A stretch of 5,212 nt of DNA from Acidobacteriota bacterium (GTDB taxonomy: Bacteria; Acidobacteriota; Blastocatellia; Pyrinomonadales; Pyrinomonadaceae), in contig JAEZJR010000260.1 of NCBI GenBank assembly GCA_023415725.1, positions 1-5,212 of the forward strand. The letters are read 5' to 3'. The position numbers were made by a program, and so were the translations under genes. Positions 5,003-5,212 of the stretch are shown piece after piece. Position 1 is the stretch's first letter; each line of letters begins with the position of its first letter. The notes below the pieces were generated by a model. That model was given only the letters and a program-made list of their open reading frames with translations. It searched no databases and was not told the origin of the DNA.

Positions 5003-5212
5003 TAATTTGTATATTCCTTGCGATCGACGGAAGGATTCGGGGTTCGCGTACGCACGGACAGGTCGCCGGCGCTGGTCGCGCTCTTGGCCTCAAATACAAG
5101 GCAAGGGCGCAGGGCTCAGAGTTCGAGCCGACCCGATTCTTCTGGATCGTATGAGAAGTTATCTAACGCGGGGTGATTCTCGGTGTAACGGTAGCAGCGA
5201 AGATCCGACGTT
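5003..5212. other. Gene-free flank upstream of the helicase
   Basis: I find no coding region or RNA gene here. Visible structure is limited to the 8-bp palindrome GCGTACGC (5046-5053) and a 5-bp stem with a 7-nt loop (5113-5129). The segment presumably contains the promoter and leader of the helicase operon, but no convincing -35/-10 pair stands out. Confidence 0.4.

Noticed and set aside
5113..5129. T-arm-like hairpin with a GTTCGAGCC string
   Set aside because: The loop does not begin with TTC, and no matching acceptor or anticodon stems surround it.
5160..5212. Possible tRNA beginning near the right edge (GTGTAACGGTAGCA resembles a D-arm)
   Set aside because: No acceptable anticodon stem and loop with T33 follows and the window ends, so a tRNA cannot be supported.

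Overview
The window looks like chromosomal DNA of a moderately GC-rich Gram-negative-type bacterium: an RND efflux system implies an outer membrane, and there are a RhlE-type helicase and a DUF883-type membrane-anchored stress protein. The style of the efflux genes and of the heptad-repeat-flanked four-helix gene would suit an Acidobacteriota (Blastocatellia-like) genome. That placement is an impression, not something the sequence proves.

Layout. Positions 1-2693, all minus strand, hold an efflux operon read right to left: a TetR/AcrR repressor, a lipoprotein-type membrane fusion protein (MFP), and the first 54 codons of the RND pump, which runs off the left edge. A 468-bp cassette (173-640) sits exactly between MFP and pump. 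It carries an intact four-helix-bundle gene of the 23S rRNA intervening-sequence protein family, bounded by 32-bp, 30/32-identical inverted repeats built of heptads (RGTTCMA). One repeat abuts the MFP stop codon, and the other supplies the cassette gene's own stop codon. This is the most unusual object in the window: a candidate minimal mobile element that may also put an RNase III-type stem into the efflux mRNA.

Positions 2694-3009 form a divergent intergenic region. It holds a TetR-side promoter candidate and palindromic operator, an isolated 8-bp perfect hairpin, an ECF-type promoter candidate facing right, and a GC hairpin with G-runs ahead of the next gene. Positions 3010-3351 (+) encode a 113-aa DUF883/ElaB/YqjD-like protein. 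A 15-bp-stem terminator (3374-3409) separates it from a convergent minus-strand pair: a RhlE-like DEAD-box helicase (3800-5002) followed 18 nt later by a small protein with a four-cysteine zinc-ribbon and a C-terminal segment resembling the UvrD/PcrA Tudor-like tail (3416-3781). Positions 5003-5212 contain no gene I can support.

How the parts work together: the TetR protein probably senses a toxic compound and represses its own efflux operon through the palindrome. MFP and RND pump (with an outer-membrane channel not seen here) expel the compound. The helicase and its small partner probably act in RNA metabolism or transcription.
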